Source: Verrucomicrobiaceae bacterium | GTDB taxonomy: Bacteria; Verrucomicrobiota; Verrucomicrobiia; Verrucomicrobiales; Verrucomicrobiaceae | Length of the DNA stretch: 64,000 nt | Assembly (NCBI GenBank): GCA_016713245.1 | Contig: JADJPM010000001.1 | Coordinates: forward strand, 372,001-436,000 | Direction of reading: 5' to 3' | Shown here: piece by piece, positions 63,689-64,000 of the stretch | Layout of the letters: every line of letters starts with the position of its first letter | Position numbering within the stretch: the first letter of the stretch is position 1 | Position numbers and translations under genes: made by a program | The notes under the pieces: model-generated | What the model saw: the letters and a program-made list of their open reading frames with translations, nothing else | The model's database searches: none | Told to the model about the DNA's origin: nothing

Positions 63689-63927
63689 GCCGGAAATAGC
63701 TTATCGAGCGCATCCAGATCATCCGTCAGATCATCTGCCGAATACTGCCGAGGTATCTGCCGGTCTCTTAGAACCGACTGAAAACCCACCAAATCTAGGC
63801 CTGACAAGTCAGCCCCTGTCACAGCGCTAATGCGCCCCCGAGCATACAACGCACAAGCCAGTTCCAAACGCAGATCATCCGCGCTGAACCGCCGGATGGC
63901 GCTGATTTCAGGTAGTTCCAAGGTCAT
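63685..63927 (-). CDS. UPF0175-family antitoxin
   Basis: The protein has 80 residues from the ATG at 63927; a start at 63969 would add 14 residues with no match to the family. The N-terminal MTLELPEISAIRRFSADDLR is followed by LELACALYARGRISAVTGAD (helical) and LSGLDLVGFQSVLRDRQI. UPF0175 proteins are HTH-type antitoxins that bind DNA and the toxin. Together with the DUF3368 gene this is an intact type II pair at the right edge of the window. Confidence 0.85.
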   Translation of the reverse strand: MTLELPEISAIRRFSADDLRLELACALYARGRISAVTGADLSGLDLVGFQSVLRDRQIPRQYSADDLTDDLDALDKLFPA

Positions 63928-64000
63928 GCGAGAGTGTATCCAGTCCGTCATTGCCTGACAAGCCTCCATTTACCTCGACAGCACCGCGATGCCGTTGCGG

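Overview
The window looks like a chromosomal segment of a Verrucomicrobiota bacterium, probably a Prosthecobacter- or Verrucomicrobium-like member of Verrucomicrobiales. GC is high. The gene set supports this placement by inference: PEP-CTERM and autotransporter-associated beta-strand proteins, an ECF sigma factor next to serine/threonine kinases with WD40 tails, a sulfatase, MauG-type peroxidases, and many short palindromic repeats. No 16S gene is present to prove it.

Layout. 0-10.5 kb: a secreted DUF11 protein (cut by the left edge), a di-haem peroxidase, argG, an SLC13-type transporter with RCK_C domains, an MbnP-MauG fusion, an MntR-type regulator and an RlpA lipoprotein. 10.6-14.8 kb: an RlmM-like methyltransferase, a sulfatase and a TPR-like protein. 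15-31.5 kb: two related minus-strand operons of exported and accessory proteins. Operon I holds a 1996-residue adhesin-like protein, an Ig/calcium-motif protein and a PEP-CTERM beta-strand protein. Operon II holds an FGE-domain protein, three consecutive P47-like TULIP proteins and a paralogue of the Ig/calcium protein. A broken PIN toxin-antitoxin cassette lies between them. 31.8-39.1 kb: an ECF sigma factor and two tandem transmembrane Ser/Thr kinases. A conserved ~31-bp core element occurs before operon I, between operon II and the sigma gene, and before the first kinase, and a decayed copy lies beside the toxin cassette; it may mark one regulon. 39-48 kb: hemA with a CcsA/HemX-type gene, yicC, a peroxiredoxin, an SDR, a small tRNA-Leu-borne island, tRNA-Leu(UAG) and nuoG. 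48-55 kb: a giant autotransporter. 56-64 kb: three genes for envelope-type proteins of unknown function, a polytopic membrane protein, a HAD phosphatase, rplU-rpmA, a MidA-type methyltransferase and a DUF3368/UPF0175 toxin-antitoxin pair.

Sequence quality needs care. At least five single-base frame breaks lie in otherwise intact genes (the PIN toxin, nuoG, the autotransporter twice, and the 57.2-58.4 kb gene). A stretch of extreme homopolymers (about 42.05-42.24 kb) looks artefactual. Some broken genes may therefore be intact in the organism.

The most unusual content is the P47/TULIP operon with its apparent link to the ECF-kinase locus, the single-chain MbnP-MauG fusion, the 1.8-kb tRNA-Leu island, and palindromic repeats that have become protein-coding sequence in a signal peptide and in two kinase activation segments.
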